Shown here piece by piece: positions 39,038 through 49,795 of a DNA stretch of 64,000 nucleotides. The translations under genes were made by a program, and so were the position numbers. Within the stretch, counting starts at the first letter, position 1, and the number at the start of each line of letters is the position of its first letter. The stretch is from positions 17,283,675-17,347,674 of the forward strand of contig OX419347.1 of NCBI GenBank assembly GCA_948470475.1, in the 5' to 3' direction. The notes under the pieces are model-generated. The model made no database searches. It had not been told where the DNA came from and worked only from the letters and a program-made list of their open reading frames with translations. The stretch comes from Galaxea fascicularis (taxonomy: Eukaryota; Cnidaria; Anthozoa; Scleractinia; Euphylliidae).

Positions 39038-42000
39038 AATCAATCAATCAATCAATCAAGGTAAAACAAAACAGCACTACATATCAAGACAAGACAAGAG
39101 AAAACGAATCACTCAGATTAAGTGCTAAACTATCAGTGGAAGAAAGTTCCTTTGGTGACAAATGAAATATAAACGTGTGAACAAAATCTGTAGTCGTTTG
39201 AGGCTGTACAGATAGCCGTTTAAATAGTCAAGAAGACCAAGAAACTGAACGCGCAAGTCCAGTGTGGACCGGGAAATAATTGAAGTGGTAGAAGAGGAGG
39301 AATGAAAGTTTTTGTTCTTGCAGGTTGCGGTCCATTGTCGGTTCTCACGCGCTCGCCCTTTCTGCCAAACACCATTCAGTGCCGGTACGTTCAATATTTT
39401 ACCCATAACAATGATGTGACTTATTAACCCACTAACCCCTAAGAGTGACAAATATTTGATTTCTCCTTGGAGTGACACTGCTCAATCGAACATTAAGGTT
39501 GTAGGAAAAAAGGAGGTGATCAACAAGTAACAAATGTGTTGATTGTTTAACAAATTCTCCTCATCATTACTATAAAAAATGTATGGCAATCAGTGTGGAG
39601 AACATACATACTGATATCAGTGTTTAGGGTTAATAGGGAGCTTAAAACGCCACAAAACAACAAGTTTACACTGTCAGGTCGCTCACTTCACTTGCCTATG
39701 AACAATTCATGAACGGAATTTAAGAGTAGGTTGAGAGTCGATTCCGCTAAAATTTAATAAGAATTTTTGTAAATGATAGAATTACATTATGGTAGTCGGC
39801 GGATAGCACTTGGCGTTGATAGTTTGGGCTGCTAAAGTTAAAGTTGGAGAAGAGCAAGTTTGTGTCCGAGTTTTCTCTTTAACAGGCGCAAAAAATAACT
39901 AGTTTTATGGCGTAGTGGTAGATCAAAACCTCTTAACTGTGATGCTACAGAGACAGATTTTGTAATTTCAAGACTTTTTGTCATTGGCTTCTAGGGGCGT
40001 AGAAATGTTCGATCTTCTTTGAGAAAAATTGCAATTTTTCTTTGTCCGAAAATTATAGGAGGCAATAATTTATTCATTAACATGCACATTTTAAAGTTAT
40101 AAATCGTAGTTATGACAATTCACTGCCTTTCAGTGCACTTGCTGTATCATCAGTCCAGGAAAAGGGGGCTTTCTTTTGATTGCCTTTTGAGGATATCGTT
40201 TAAAAAGCAACGGCCTCTCAAAAGTAAAATTTGAGTTTTTGAGAAACCTCGTGCGCGATTCAATATTTCACTTGATACACCGAAGACTACAGTAATTATT
40301 GAATAACGAATTCTAAGAACGTAAAAACAATTCTTTCAGGAATATTCTCCGTGTTTTCGGAATAATCGTGCATAATCTGAGAATAAATACGTAGCTAATG
40401 AGAGCAAGTATCCACCGCGAATTTAATGACTAAAACTCATTAAGTTTGCACCACGACAATGTAAAACGCACGTGCAGAGCGACGCACGTGCGTTTTAACA
40501 TTACCATACATGTCTTTACCGTCCTCTTCAAAACAACTTCCGAAGACTACCCTGGACATTACGTGTTTTTTTTGAGTGAAATTTTTTTGTTACTTTGACG
40601 CCGTTCATAGTAACTTCGTACCTGGAGAGTTCGTCAGTATTACCAAGTTAAACAAATTGGAATAATCGCGAACATCAAAAAGCTAGAAAAACGAGAAGCC
40701 AGCACTGTATTTTGAAATGATGTTTTCGTTTCCGTTGCCGTTGTCAGTTCTTGACGTTGAGGGGCGCCTCTAACTTTTGTTATAACACAAATGCAGACGA
40801 GCTATAACGGTAAGCTGGGGCTTAAGCGCTCTTACGGTTTTGTCCATGCCCCATAAATTGCAAGTACACGTAAAAGAGGAATCCACTGTCCCAGCATCTT
40901 ACAGTCCAAACGAGGTCATTAATGATAGTTTTACTTTGTGTTGATGATTTGCACTTTTTTTCCACAGCTGGTCGTGTGTGCTGCCATGTATAAGCTGACT
41001 CCTCAGTATATTGTGTCTTACGATCAGGTAAAGGATTTCAGATACACGTTGTGGATGTGTGCTATGTTTGTTGGTTTGACAACATCAACATCAATTGGCC
41101 AACTTCCTCAGTCGTCTTTCATGCTTCATTTATTTATCGTCTTTGTCGTCTCAAGGACAAATTGATTCGTCACTAAGAAGACTTGAAACTTTCTTTAAAT
41201 GTTCACGCATTTTTGACAACATTATTTTAATGGCGAATTAATGATCTATTAATTTTAAGGTTTCCAGTTGTGTGGCAGATTAGGATAATCGTATGATACG
41301 TTTGGTTTAGAACACTTTAGCAAAACTTGCCGATAAAATTGGCGAAAAGTCGTATGAAAATGATATTCAAAAGAAGAGGACTAGAAATTCAAAATGCATG
41401 CATTGTACTAGTAAGTTAAGACCGGTAAGCTTAATTATAAGCTGATTTAAAATGCGTCATATTTTGTATTGAAGGACAGTTGCAACAAGTTTGTCGTTCC
41501 ACATGGCGTAATGAAATTCTCAGAAGGTAAGCCGAGTTTTTTACCATCGTGTTGAGAATGTAGCTCGAACAAATTGTACAAAATAAGTTTATTTCTCTTG
41601 TAGGAAGTATACTATCGAAAATCGATGTTCATAATCCTGTTTTTGACTACATTCCTCCAGACTTAGTGAATCTTTGTATTTCAAACATGTAAGTATTGTA
41701 TTGTTCATTTTATTTATGTGTCTGTTTCTTTGGGAAAACTTTTGGCGGGAAATTGTGAGCGGCCCGGCAAGCTCGTGACGTGCACCGGAAGTCAGGTTCA
41801 AGTGCTCGGTCCAGACTATTGTGCGCGTTGTTCTCAGTTGACTTCCGTTAAGAGTATTCTATTTTCAAAATATACGTTTTTTGGGAGGGTGGGGGGGGGG
41901 GGAGGAAGGGAAGTTGGGGGATGCGAAACCTTTTTCCACCTTTTCTCTCATTCTTTACTGGGATAGGAATAACCAGAATAGTCTCAAAAATAGTGTCTTT

Positions 42001-42194
42001 AGTCTGTCTCGACCGGGGTGGTAAAGGCGGATGTTATAGACTCATGCTAACCTCACCAAAGAGCCTGTCAAGTTCCTACGTGTATCAGAACTGTTGCATG
42101 TCCTTGTCTGTTATATTTCAGCGGTGGTTACTCGCCGTCCTACGTGTATCGACTCGTGAGCGAGTTATACCACGCAGATGATTACTATTTATGA
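33383..42194 (+). CDS. EIF2B2: Translation initiation factor eIF2B subunit beta (17 exons)
   Basis: Regulatory subunit of eIF2B, the guanine nucleotide exchange factor that reloads eIF2 with GTP and is inhibited by phosphorylated eIF2. Exons: 33383-33462, 34456-34542, 35037-35095, 35543-35572, 35773-35803, 36033-36081, 36283-36345, 37520-37569, 37800-37896, 38263-38322, 38607-38702, 38877-38914, 39324-39384, 40968-41027, 41475-41526, 41604-41688, 42122-42194. They sum to 1071 nt (356 aa; human 351). Every junction has an AG acceptor, a GT donor and a matching phase. Family hallmarks: [13 protein letters not shown] at the N-terminus, [69 protein letters not shown], and the terminal [18 protein letters not shown] and [12 protein letters not shown]. 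The N-terminal helical domain and the Rossmann-like C-terminal domain are both complete. It is distinguished from eIF2B alpha and delta by these motifs. Confidence 0.95.
33884..34174. mobile_element. MITE in intron 1 of EIF2B2
   Basis: The left end GCCCCAGGGGTGGCGGGG runs into ACTCAAAGTAT; the right end is the inverse of GCCCAGGGGGGTACTCAAAG. The interior is rich in CCCAAAAAAAT words. There is no coding capacity; the short frames across it are by-products. Confidence 0.65.
34575..34878. mobile_element. MITE in intron 2 of EIF2B2 (pair of the 61.8-kb copy)
   Basis: It shares with 61,760-62,055, in opposite orientation, the words GTGATTGGTCAATTTTG, GGGCCGTA and GGATCCTCGTTTTTCCC-type segments, and ends with AGTTAGT near both termini. 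It contains an internal inverted repeat built on TTACGGA/TCCGTAA. Confidence 0.65.
36885..37085 (-). mobile_element. tRNA-derived SINE in intron 7 of EIF2B2
   Basis: On the minus strand the element starts GGGAGCAGGGTTGGTGCAG. It has an A box (TGGTGCAGTGG) and a B box (GGCTCGATTCC) at pol III spacing. The tRNA-like head is followed by an unrelated body containing GGTTTTTCCCTGGGTACTCC. The 3' tail has short repeats of GATTTACAGTTTGTTT. It is not a functional tRNA gene because there is no foldable 3' acceptor stem. Confidence 0.75.
38066..38088 (+). repeat. G-rich tract in intron 9 of EIF2B2
   Basis: TGGTGGTGG followed by a long G run; simple sequence. Confidence 0.7.
38966..39060 (+). repeat. 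Compound (CAAT)n(CTAT)n(CAAT)n microsatellite
   Basis: Tetranucleotide arrays in intron 12 of EIF2B2: GTCA words, then CAAT, then CTAT, then CAAT again. Confidence 0.9.
39424..39633. mobile_element. TTAACCC-ended MITE, copy E, in intron 13 of EIF2B2
   Basis: It begins TTAACCCACTAACCCC and ends TGTTTAGGGTTAA. It is similar to copy B at 20,272 in its 3' part (ACATACTGATATnnG-type word). Confidence 0.65.
41886..41908 (+). repeat. G-rich tract in the last EIF2B2 intron
   Basis: A long G run broken by single T and A bases, about 210 bases before the final exon. Confidence 0.6.
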
Positions 42195-42360
42195 GGAGTT
42201 AACAGGTAAGTATAAACAAACGCGGTCATGGAGAGTTTCGTCCTGAAATATGTCTTGTTTTAAACTTATACGTAAAGTACACACGACTTCTGGCTGAGTT
42301 CAAATCGAGATTGAGATGCGCAGTGTAGTGCGTAAGCATTTTCATTCACGGGCTCGAGAT

Positions 42361-42630
42361 CATTCTATGGACGACTGTATTCATGTTTATGTTGATTGTT
42401 AATCAGTATGTCGTTATGATAAGATGGTGTTTTTTCCTTCTTGTTTGTAGGTTCAATTCATGGCTGCAATTCTTCATATCATTCTGCATGTTCTTCATTC
42501 TATGGACGACTGTATTTATGTTTATGTTGATTGTTAATCAGTATGTTGTTATGATAAGATGGTGTTTTTTCCCTTCTTGTTTGTAGGTTCAATTCGTGGC
42601 TGCAATTCGCTATATCATTCAACATGTTCA
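42361..42630 (+). repeat. Tandem duplication, two 135-bp units, downstream of EIF2B2
   Basis: Units 42361-42495 and 42496-42630 both begin CATTCTATGGACGACTGTAT. They share GTTGATTGTTAATCAGTATG and TTCTTGTTTGTAGGTTCAAT with a few substitutions. The duplicated open frame at 42,383-42,586 is a by-product. The region is 3' UTR or immediate downstream DNA of EIF2B2. Confidence 0.85.
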
Positions 42631-42795
42631 TTAGTTCTTAGACTAAATAATTCATGAGTGCAGGGCGATTTAGCGTCTTTAGTAACGTTGCAATGCGCCG
42701 ATCAACATTCAGTGTTACTCTAGTCATGTTGACTAGCTGTTTAAGGGAAGATACAATGGCAGACATTGAACCCTGTGAGCTTCTTTCCATCAACC

Positions 42796-42830
42796 CCCCC
42801 ACCCCCCCCCCCCCCCCCGCTTTCCTCCCA
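42796..42830 (+). repeat. Poly-C tract
   Basis: Long C-rich run in the EIF2B2-GPCR intergenic region. Confidence 0.8.
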
Positions 42831-42841
42831 GCCCCCACTCC

Positions 42842-45109
42842 ATCCCCTCTCCCCTAACACTCGTCCCCGCCTTGGAAAAGAGAAAGAAACATTGGGAAAA
42901 TTAAAGGGCACAATGTATTACATAGGTTGAGCGCTTGAGAGCGACTGTTAGCAATCTTAAATACAACGTCGATCATGTTATACATAAGATAACCAATTTA
43001 TTCAATGATACTGCTTTGTTGATAATCTTACTACGAAAGAAGCGATAACAATGTATATAAAAATCCAACTCAGTAGAAAGCTGTGAAGCCGCAGTTTCCT
43101 GTGTACCGTTTTTGTTTTTTTTCTTTTTGTGCGGTACAAGGTGGCTCTTAATGTCTGAATGTATACACATAAACCAGCGGTTAGTCTGCTAACGGTGTCA
43201 GAGGCACCGTTGTTGTGATGTCGGACTATCTGGCTTTTGTCTACTCATTATTCAGCCACCTTCAAATCCAATGTTTTCCAATTTTCCATAATTTTCAACT
43301 TCCCCCAAACAACCCTTCTTCCTCCAGACATTCCAAAAATAATCTATTTACTGTTCCAAGGACTCCAACAAACCATTTTTCGATCGAATGAAATCTTGAC
43401 GAGATTTTTAAGGAACAGTGCTGAAATGTACGGAAAGTAAGGCATTAACGTGTAATGCCCTCTAAGTCCTTGAATGAAATTCAAAGGTGTCAGCACTAAT
43501 GAAAGCTACTGAACTGTATTTTCCTATGCCCTGGAGGTACGTTTGTGTCGTCTCTTCACAGCAGCAGAAGCCGCACAGAAAAAAATTCTCTCCTTCGGTT
43601 ATTTGAAGAGCGTATTCGAATCATTTTGCGAGAGCAAAACCGCTTTTTGCAAAGACTGTCATAAGTTATCACACTTCAAGATCGAGAAAACTGGGAACTA
43701 GTATTAAGCAATCCTTAATTTTAATATAAAAGGGTGCCGCTTCCTTTACATTCCACCTGTGACATCAGAAAAAAACTCAGTTAAACCTTCGATGAATTAT
43801 TCGTCTGATAATTAGTAGTCGTCCCTCACGGAATACGAGTTCTCCTGTAATTAGTTTGTTCTGTTTCTACCAACCCAGTTTTCTTGGTATTTTTGTATTC
43901 GTTGCTTGTCTGTCACTTAACAGATAGAGGTAAGATTCCAGCCCTTGTTTGTGAATGTGTTTAGATTTATTCTCGTTAATTTACCCAAACTCTTTGATTT
44001 CTATTGTCGCCCTTAGTCGTCGCAATTGTACTTGAAATTAACTGTTTCCAGTCGATCCGTTCCGAATGAAACGCCTTTCATGATTAGAACCGAGTTGCCT
44101 TGATGTGGGGGATGTATATTATACACCGTATCTGAATCTGCTGGGCACCTTTGGGTGGAGGAAATTAGTATCGTGTCCGTTTATGTAAGAAAATCGTTAA
44201 TTGTAACGAGTAGCATCGTTACACTAAAATTACTGGTTAAAACTTGAGTATTTTTTACCGAAAACAATAATTCTACAAAATTAATTTTTAGTTGAATCGT
44301 TTAGCCCGACGTGTATATTTGAATTCAAACAACAAGAGTTATTTCATTGCTGCGGCACAGGGCGAATGGAAAGTAGTTCAACTAAATAATCAGTGTTCCA
44401 GTAAATCTCCTCCGGAACACACTTTTTTTTAAACATGTTCTTTCCGAACTCGAAATATGTGTCCGTGCTGATAAAAGTATAAACTTTATCTCTGAAAAAA
44501 ATTAGTATTGACGTTATTAGAAGGAGATCTACTTGACTTTTTTGCGTCTTAATTAATGTTACAATACATACTAACGCGATGAACGTTCCGATATGAAACG
44601 GTCAATAACTTTAGTTCATTCTGAAAGGGATTGGGGCATAATTAAAGAAAAATAATTTGTTGCCTAAAGAAATATATAAAAAGCTTAAAATTGGAGAAAT
44701 GGGAATCCGTAGTGGAAAACATCTGGGATATAGGGTGACATCTTGATTTGCCTATTACATGGGTTTTTCATTTACCCTACTGGCACGAGGGTTCGCGGGC
44801 ATCACGAGAAGGGGTGAACTGGTAAACATTTTTCGTGAGCCCGTGCTTAAACGGAACGAGGATGGCTCGCGGGCCCTTGTTTCTCAGGGGCGACGACTGA
44901 ATTTAATGGTTTCACAGGAATGCAACCATTATTGTATCTATAACAAGACTTTTTCACTTCACTCCGCAGGGTTTCAAATGGGAAGAGGAAGGACAACAAT
45001 GTACAATATTAATTCAGCATAATACAACAGACCGAATTGCATTGCTGTAACAGTATTAAGTTGGAAAACTGAAGTCTCGGCACGTGAAGAAAATTTCTTT
45101 TCTTGGTAG
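42842..45109. other. Intergenic DNA between EIF2B2 and the GPCR gene
   Basis: Short frames only; none shows a domain. It should contain the promoter and any 5' exon of the downstream receptor gene, but I could not identify a convincing start exon. Confidence 0.5.
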
Positions 45110-46818
45110 CTTTCACCTCTGTGCAGATTGCATGCTCTGACGGATTTCACCCATCAGTCATCCAACGTTCAATTCTTGAAGAAGGTTTACAGTCAAAACA
45201 TCAACATCTCGGCAAATCAAATCAAACAAATCTAACGTTTGGAAGTCTCAAAACAGTAAGAAAGGAGTTGCAAATGTTTTGTGCTATCTCTGTAACGATC
45301 GCCATAACAGCTTTCCTCGTGAATTCCGTGCTGTGCGTCATAAGTGGGTGTTGCAAAAATGTGCGCAAAAAGAACAACATTTTCCTCGTCTCTCATTACA
45401 TTGCCAACATTTTGCAGTCATTCACGACTACATTGTATTTCGTTCTTCCGAGCACTTTTGGCGCACTGCTCTGTGTTGTGAACATATTCTTCAGCTTTTC
45501 AGTTCTGTGTGTCCCTGTGATAACACTGGTCACTTTAGTCAAGACACTGTGGGTGACCCAGCGTACTGCCCTCTGCTCAGGAATCCTTCGTTTTTCCCTA
45601 TTGGCAACACTCTTTGTTGTAGCCCTAGGGATGGCTGTACCCCCTTTTCTGGGATGGGGCTCCCCGATATTACATGGAATTCCAAGCGCAATTTCTTTGT
45701 CCTACTCTATATTTATTGCAGTGACTTTGAGTGCTGTACCGTTGGTAATCATTTGCTTATCAAATTACAAAGTATTCAAACGCGTTCGAAGTTATGAGCG
45801 ACGTTCGAGGAGGCAAAGTGAAGCACAAGGTAAAGTTCAGTTTGACTCGCGAAATCGAGAGGGTGAGGCAAAATGGATTATGCTACTTCAGACTGTCGCA
45901 TTTTTTGTTTGCCTCATCCCCATTACAGTGCAAAACATTTTATCGTGTGTCAACCCTCAAATTATCCCAGAAGATGTGAAACACTTGTTCAGCTGCCTTG
46001 CTCAAGCGTATTGTTTGGTCTCACCACTCCTCCACGGGTTTACAAGGAGAGAGGTTCGTCACGCGTCACGCAAATGTTGCTGTCGTCAGAAAAAAATTGT
46101 GATTCAAGGGAGGAGACTGGAAGGAGCAGCACGAGGGAAGCAAATGTTTGAGGGTCGCTACAGAGAAAGAAGCAATCGGCCTTTTGTGGTTCCAGTTGCA
46201 GGGCAGTCGTGTGAGCAACTTTCCGGAGTGCGAGAAGTTTACTGTGCAGACCGCAAAAGACTGGTTCGTTTTACTGGCGTATCAGTGTTATCAGTAAATT
46301 TTTCCGTGGGTACTGAAGACGAGAATACGCAACCACAAACACCTGCAACACGAGAAAAAAGACCAATCACCACAGAGGTCTCCCCAATAAGACGACATTC
46401 GACAAAAAGAGAGCGTGGCAATCCCCCTCCAAGAGAGGCCGCTGAGGATGCCACAAAGGTTCGATTTGACGAAGAATATATTGATAAACAACGAAAAAAG
46501 TACATTGCTACCCCTTCCATTAAGCGCATGCGCCGTATTAAGAGGTGCATGTCGGAGATTTCTCTGGACGATTTTCAAAGTAGTTTAGCAAGTGTGAATG
46601 GATCTGAGTTTGAATCACAGCAGTACTTGGCGCCTTATTTTACAAACTATAGCGACCCCATGCGGTCCGGCGGATTCCGGCAAGTTTTGACTGGCAAAGG
46701 TAGAAGAACTCGTACATCATCGCTGCATAGATGGGAGAAATACAACCCAAGTACTAAAGCTTTTGTGGAACGGCGATGTAGCTTTGAGGCTGACTGTTTC
46801 ATAAGGACTGGGAGGTAG
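45110..46818 (+). CDS. Divergent rhodopsin-like (class A) G protein-coupled receptor
   Basis: One long exon carries seven hydrophobic helices: TM1 around AITAFLVNSVLCVIS, TM2 LVSHYIANILQSF, TM3 VNIFFSFSVLCVPVITLV, TM4 LFVVALGMAVPPFLGWG, TM5 FIAVTLSAVPLVIICL, TM6 LLQTVAFFVCLIPITV, TM7 LAQAYCLVSPLLHGF. The PPFLGWG end of TM4 and the TM1 asparagine place it in class A. The usual DRY after TM3, CWxP in TM6 and NPxxY in TM7 are replaced (LVKTLW, VCLIP, SPLLHGF). The roughly 200-residue C-tail is Arg/Ser/Thr-rich. The first ATG (45,274) lies at the edge of TM1. The frame is open upstream to an AG acceptor at 45,108-45,109 and contains two N-glycosylation sequons (NQT, NLT), as expected of an extracellular N-terminus. 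An upstream start exon is therefore likely. The ligand is unknown. Confidence 0.75.
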
Positions 46819-47277
46819 TTATCATGATGTATTTCAACATACACTGGCCCAATTCTCCACTTGGGGAAAGGGAACGAAGCGTGTATTGACATACAAGTGC
46901 ATGCGAATCTCCTATGGTCACGGGCTCAGAAGAACCCTGTTGTGCTACGCATGTGACAACGTCTTTTTACTGCTTGAGTAGAATTGTGTTAGCTATAGTT
47001 TTATTCAACGTTGCCCTTATGTTTGTACGCGGATACTACTAACGCTCAAGCCGGACCGATAGCGACTTCACAGGCTACACGCGTTTTGGTCCCTGGAGGT
47101 ACTTCCTGGTAATTGCAAGGATTAAAGAATGCCTTGAGTTATCGGATGAAAATTAGCTATCGGGTTATACCTTTTTGATCAGAGTTACTGTTGCTAAGTA
47201 TGTACACCTCATTTGATTTTCGTATGGACATCAAATCACCCTTTGGCCTAATGGTTAATGTAGTCAAGGGGGGCTTA
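46819..47277. other. 3' flank of the GPCR gene
   Basis: No coding evidence. A 3' UTR is expected here; I see no clear AATAAA close to the stop. Confidence 0.4.
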
Positions 47278-47513
47278 CCATTTACACGATCCATCCGGGT
47301 AAAAATTTTAAATGTAAATATTCAAGGCTGCAGCTTGTCCAAACACGAAATTGATAAATCACAGAATGTATTAGTATGTGTTGGAACGCTCATAAATGAC
47401 AGAAAAAGTGCATTGATTAAGCCGATAGCCCATAATTTCTGAAACGTTCCACATGGAATGGTTTGTACCATATGATTTTCCAACCAGAATTTTCGGGTTT
47501 TCCGTGTAAATGG
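47278..47513. mobile_element. MITE with CCATTTACACG inverted ends, copy 1
   Basis: It begins CCATTTACACGATCC and ends with the inverse of CCATTTACACGGAAAACCCG. An inverted copy lies at 62,436-62,673; both share GTTTCAGAAATnATGG-type interior and CCGGATGGATC-like ends. The 83-codon frame on this element is a by-product. Confidence 0.7.
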
Positions 47514-47844
47514 CAAGGACCCAAGGTCTCTGATTTTAAACACGTTTAAAAATATGTATCTTTAAGAATATTTAGAGTGTGTCATGAACTAAAAGGAGAA
47601 ACATAACAAGCTTGATTCCGTTCAGTAAGAATTTCATAATTATACTGTGATATTGTTTAAGATCTGGTTTATTAGTTGCGCTATCGTGGAATTTAATTCA
47701 AAGCCCCAAAAGCAGTTAAATTCGACGACAACGCGACGTCTAAAACGAATTAAATTCGACGATAGCGCGACGTATGAACTAGGCGTAAGTTTGACTTTGA
47801 CCACACAACACACTGATTGAGGGTGAATTTTTAATGTTTTGTTT

Positions 47845-48240
47845 AATAAGATACGGTCTTGTCCCCAGTGGAGCCCTTGTAGTAAAGAAATCTCTCGAAT
47901 CAGTCTTGCACCGTTAGAGTTGGCTAGTCGCCAGATTAACCGTGAGGTCGAAAATCCAAGTTGGATCCGGCCCATATCTAAGTACAAGGCTTTCGTAGCA
48001 TCCCTAAGTTCCGCAAGAACCGTTTTCGCATCCTCTAAATGCACCTAATGAATGTGACGTGGAACAGGATGATCAGGCAAAATTATTTGCGTCAATGGCG
48101 CAAATGAGTTGTTTGTAGTCCTAACATGTCACCGCAAAATCTTCAGCAAAGGACAGATTGTATTCAGCCATCTTGAGAGGCCGAAATCAATGTTTTGCTT
48201 TCGTTTTTGATGTAATGTAAAGCATCCCTAAAAGGCAGAT
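47845..48240 (-). pseudogene. Decayed third copy of the O-fucosyltransferase-like gene (C-terminal part)
   Basis: Read on the minus strand, this region aligns with the C-terminal third of the two intact neighbours. A YNLSFAEDF segment matches YSLFFADDF of the 48.3-kb gene, and QLICAIDANNF matches QLICAHADHF. The final segment matches the intact gene's 3' end at DNA level. The segment between the first two matches is deleted, and in-frame stops follow both. It lies about 30-400 bases downstream of the intact gene in the same orientation, so it is a relic of a tandem duplication. Confidence 0.75.
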
Positions 48241-48268
48241 GTCAAAATGTTTCATTATGGGAAGAATG

Positions 48269-49795
48269 CTAAATCCTCCTTGGTCGTGGGTAGTTCATTC
48301 TATTATCAGTGTCTAGGGATCCAGCCCATATAATGGACGTATAAGGCTTTTGTAACATTCCTTTATTCCAAGAGAACTGTTTTCTTAACCTCTTAATATA
48401 CATAGTAAACGTAGAATAGTATGACCCAACAAAATGGTCTGCGTGAGCACAAATGAGTTGCTCGCATAAGCCCAACACGTCTTGAATGACTGCCACTGGG
48501 ATGTTTTTGACTTGCAACTGGTCCGTAAAATCATCAGCAAAGAACAAGCTGTACCCTGCTTCTCTGAAAGGTTGAAACCAAGTTTTGTTTGTCTCGTCCG
48601 TAGCAATGTAAAGCGCCCTTGTAAGGTTCAGTGCCCCTCGCACTTTCAAATTCCCCAACCAAAATTCTTGTTTAATCTGGAAACTCGAGGGGTGGTCTGT
48701 TCGTCGTACATGAATGGCACTGAATGGATGCCGCAGTTTTTCTAACACGGCGTCGACTCGTTTCCTGATTTCAGGCGCAAAGTGAATGAATTCCATGATC
48801 CATTGATGGGCGTTCAAAACAGTTTTCTTATCAAACAAAATGAATTCTCTATTATACAAAGATCCCTCGGAGAAGTACATCAGATCTTCAGTTCTGTTTA
48901 AAAGTTCGTCTGTAATTCCCCACACGGGTCTGTTACTTGAGGCGGTGTTTTTAAATAGATTTAGCTCCTCTTTACAAATGCGTCGATAAAGAGGTATCTC
49001 TTTATAAGGGGGAAGGGACCGTGCCATATGTTGTTGAAGGAGTTTCCATTTTTCTTTGTCTGAAGTCCTTGGTATAACATCGACCCATGTTCCCAGCAAG
49101 CCATTGTGGCAAATGTTACCCCTTTTCATATTATTGTACCTTTTCTGGAATTCTACATGGCTTGAAGTGAATTCCTTTACGGGAATTACCTTTGACAAAA
49201 GCTTCAGGTCGATGACGTTTGATAAGGGTAGCAACTTTTCCGCAGGAAACATGTTGTATATTTCATAACCAGCAGAAATTCGTCGCCGTTTTTTAAACTG
49301 AAGTATTTCTTGATGAGGCGCCAATGGGCGAACAATGAGAGTTCGATTTAGTAACTTGGCTAAGACAACTGCGTTCTCGAAGGCAACTCGCTGGTTATTC
49401 CATCCACCACCAGGAGGTTGATAAGACAAGTATTTGACCGATTGGATGTTATGGCATTCTAGCCTCCCGTCAATATAAATAATATTTTCGTCTGGACATA
49501 ATATTTCGCTTTTAGATTGAAACCAAAAGGTTGATTTAAAACAAAATTTGATCGTGATCGCGGCAAGAAGAGCCAAGGCAGTGAAAGTGAAGCATAGCAA
49601 GACATTCCTCCTCTGCACAGTGCCCGCCAGAAACCGATGTACTTTGGATATGAACTTCAGTTTTCGCATTGCGATAAGAAGGTAAGTAACGATGCATGCG
49701 ATGAAATACCTGTCTGTGTTTTGGTTTAACAAACGAATCGAGTCTCGGTTCATTGACACAGGTAAATACCGTGGTCTTTTTGCTTTTCGTTCCAT
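48269..49795 (-). CDS. O-fucosyltransferase-like type II membrane protein, paralogue 1
   Basis: Predicted Golgi or ER glycosyltransferase of the GDP-fucose O-fucosyltransferase superfamily (Pfam O-FucT type). The 508-codon frame is uninterrupted. A transmembrane anchor (NVLLCFTFTALALLAAITI) follows a basic cytoplasmic tail. The lumenal domain has the glycine-rich sugar-nucleotide motif SYQPPGGGWNNQR, followed by FENAVVLAKLLNRTLIV, which resembles the POFUT1 segment AKLLNRTL. Later come the HVRRTD motif typical of the superfamily and LYIATDETNKTWF. It has several N-glycosylation sequons. The first ATG (49795) gives a 50-residue tail; Met43 (49669) aligns better with the start of paralogue 2, so the shorter form is equally plausible. 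The exact acceptor is unknown: POFUT1/2-like activity on EGF or TSR repeats is possible but not shown. Confidence 0.82.
   Translation of the reverse strand: MERKAKRPRYLPVSMNRDSIRLLNQNTDRYFIACIVTYLLIAMRKLKFISKVHRFLAGTVQRRNVLLCFTFTALALLAAITIKFCFKSTFWFQSKSEILCPDENIIYIDGRLECHNIQSVKYLSYQPPGGGWNNQRVAFENAVVLAKLLNRTLIVRPLAPHQEILQFKKRRRISAGYEIYNMFPAEKLLPLSNVIDLKLLSKVIPVKEFTSSHVEFQKRYNNMKRGNICHNGLLGTWVDVIPRTSDKEKWKLLQQHMARSLPPYKEIPLYRRICKEELNLFKNTASSNRPVWGITDELLNRTEDLMYFSEGSLYNREFILFDKKTVLNAHQWIMEFIHFAPEIRKRVDAVLEKLRHPFSAIHVRRTDHPSSFQIKQEFWLGNLKVRGALNLTRALYIATDETNKTWFQPFREAGYSLFFADDFTDQLQVKNIPVAVIQDVLGLCEQLICAHADHFVGSYYSTFTMYIKRLRKQFSWNKGMLQKPYTSIIWAGSLDTDNRMNYPRPRRI

Noticed and set aside
42383..42586. 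Hydrophobic 67-codon frame with a repeated segment
   Set aside because: Generated by the 135-bp tandem duplication; no start context or homologue.
44759..45022. 87-codon frame upstream of the GPCR as its first exon
   Set aside because: No signal peptide or extracellular features, and no donor that joins it in phase to 45,110 convincingly.
47640..48044. 134-codon minus-strand open frame as a gene
   Set aside because: Its frame is different from the aligned fucosyltransferase relic it overlaps; the similarity belongs to the relic and the frame is accidental.
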